The notes under the pieces are model-generated. The model saw only the letters and a list, made by a program, of their open reading frames with translations. It searched no databases and was not told the DNA's origin. A DNA stretch of 64,000 nucleotides from the NCBI GenBank assembly GCA_016703335.1, contig JADJCG010000011.1, positions 78,712 through 142,711 of the forward strand, given 5' to 3'. The DNA is from Caulobacteraceae bacterium (GTDB lineage: Bacteria; Pseudomonadota; Alphaproteobacteria; Caulobacterales; Aquidulcibacteraceae). Shown piece after piece: positions 63,315 to 64,000 of the stretch (position 1 is the first letter of the stretch; every line of letters begins with the position of its first letter). Made by a program: the position numbers and the translations under genes.

Positions 63315-63997
63315 TCACTTAATGTATCCGCCCACATATTGGGCGGCTTCGTCGTCAGCAACGATCTCGAGCGCCTCGGTGGGCAACACGCGCGATTGGA
63401 TCTCTTCGATCCGGTCGGCGGGCGCGTTGAGCCACTCTTCCCTTTCCGCTTCCGTGCAGAGCACGACCGGCATCGCCTTGGCATGCACGGGACGAACAAG
63501 GTCGTTGGCCTCGGTGGTGAGGAAGCTAAAGAGCAAATGCGCGCCGGCGTTGGGCTCTTTCTTGGAACCATAATCACCTGTCCACTCGCGCCAGATGCCG
63601 GCGAAATGGAGCACGCCTCGACCCGGCGGAGCAAACCAACGAATCTGCTTCTTGCCCTTCGGAGACGCGTCCTCGTATTCGCTGAAGGCAGTGAACGGGA
63701 CGAGACAGCGATGCGCCGGCGCCAGCAGCGCGCGCCAGTGTGGGCTTTTCACGTTGCGGATATTGGTGACGGGCGCGCCGCCAAACTGAGGAGGACCAGG
63801 CAAGCCCCAGCGCATCTTGGTCCATCCTAGCTCACCTTGTCGTTGAGCTTCAGGATCGGGCCGAAGCTCTTGGGAAAGATTTCAAGGATGGCGTTGCCGA
63901 GAATGGGATTGATGCGGGTCTCGCTCCATTCGTCGAAGCCGTAATAGTCCCTCTCTAGTCCGGCTTTTCTGATGTCGGAGGCGTAGCGGTTACACAT
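63315..63997 (-). CDS. SRAP/YedK (HMCES-like) abasic-site protein, frameshifted
   Basis: About 227 residues read across two frames. SRAP proteins cross-link to abasic sites in single-stranded DNA via Cys2. The N-terminus MCNRYASDIRKAGLERDYYG (ATG 63997) has the invariant MC start. Near 63838 one G seems missing; restoring it joins ILKLNDKGELGWTK to MRWGLPGPPQFGGAPVTNIRNV. Later motifs are AHRCLVPFTAFSEYEDA and AKAMPVVLCTEAEREEWL. The start lies 3 bases from the window edge. Confidence 0.85.
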
Positions 63998-64000
63998 GGG

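Noticed and set aside
1..64000. CRISPR arrays, rRNA, tRNA or insertion sequences
   Set aside because: I saw no spaced direct repeats, rRNA-like stretches, cloverleaf with CCA end or transposase on either strand by eye.

Overview
The window is a GC-rich, densely packed alphaproteobacterial chromosome segment. The class is supported by the FixI/cbb3 and FNR/FixK-type boxes, the Trb-type conjugation cluster with a CopG gene, the UbiH/UbiM-family hydroxylase, the NsrR-type regulator and the NarK1-NarK2 fusion. The order (perhaps Caulobacterales/Hyphomonadales) is a guess. Many long, otherwise well-conserved genes are broken by single-base shifts, often at short homopolymers. This looks more like uncorrected long-read assembly error than gene death, so several proteins below are described as reconstructed across frames.

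Layout. (1) 1-8.6 kb, minus strand: high-affinity respiration and NO defence, with ccoNOQP, a 62-aa membrane protein, a DUF2189 gene and a FixI/CcoI copper ATPase cut by the window edge. Upstream lie an Rnk/GreA-like gene, an iron-sulfur repair hemerythrin (RIC/YtfE), a group III truncated globin and an NsrR regulator. Related NsrR-like operators sit on the -10 regions of the globin and cco promoters. (2) 8.7-11.7 kb: a membrane protein, a cysteine-rich MarR regulator with two thioredoxin-fold genes, a SnoaL-like gene and a decayed enolase-superfamily remnant. (3) 11.7-16.2 kb: two tandem R2-like diiron proteins and a zinc-ribbon protein, divergent from a B12-dependent ribonucleotide reductase, with a 24-bp palindromic FNR-type box between them.

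(4) 16.2-28.5 kb, minus strand: one long nitrate-respiration operon, narK(fusion)-narG-narH-narJ-porin-narI-ppiC-small protein-hemerythrin. (5) 28.6-34.9 kb, plus strand: a Crp/Fnr regulator followed by a molybdenum-cofactor operon (mobA, moaA, moaD, a TSUP permease, moaE, moaB, moaC, moeA). FNR boxes flank the divergent promoter. (6) 34.9-43.8 kb: FNR-box-linked hemN, nnrS, a UbiH/UbiM-like hydroxylase, a ThDP decarboxylase-like enzyme and an FAD-linked 2-hydroxyacid dehydrogenase. These are followed by a convergent tryptophanase/tyrosine phenol-lyase, a 71-aa unknown and an AhpD-like protein. The anaerobic logic is nitrate as acceptor, molybdopterin and heme made without oxygen, NO damage repaired, and amino or hydroxy acids as likely donors.

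(7) 43.8-45.6 kb: an AbiE-type toxin-antitoxin pair with an upstream inverted repeat. (8) 45.6-57.1 kb: a mating-pair-formation cluster (traG, copG, trbB-C-D-E-J-L-F-G-I and an HTH gene) with no relaxase or integrase in view. (9) 57.2-64 kb: housekeeping genes, namely DUF983, a spermidine-synthase-like protein, a SulP transporter, an XRE regulator, GTP-type PEP carboxykinase, a PhnA-like zinc ribbon and a SRAP/YedK protein at the right edge. No rRNA, tRNA or CRISPR array was seen. No nir, nor or nos genes are present in the window.
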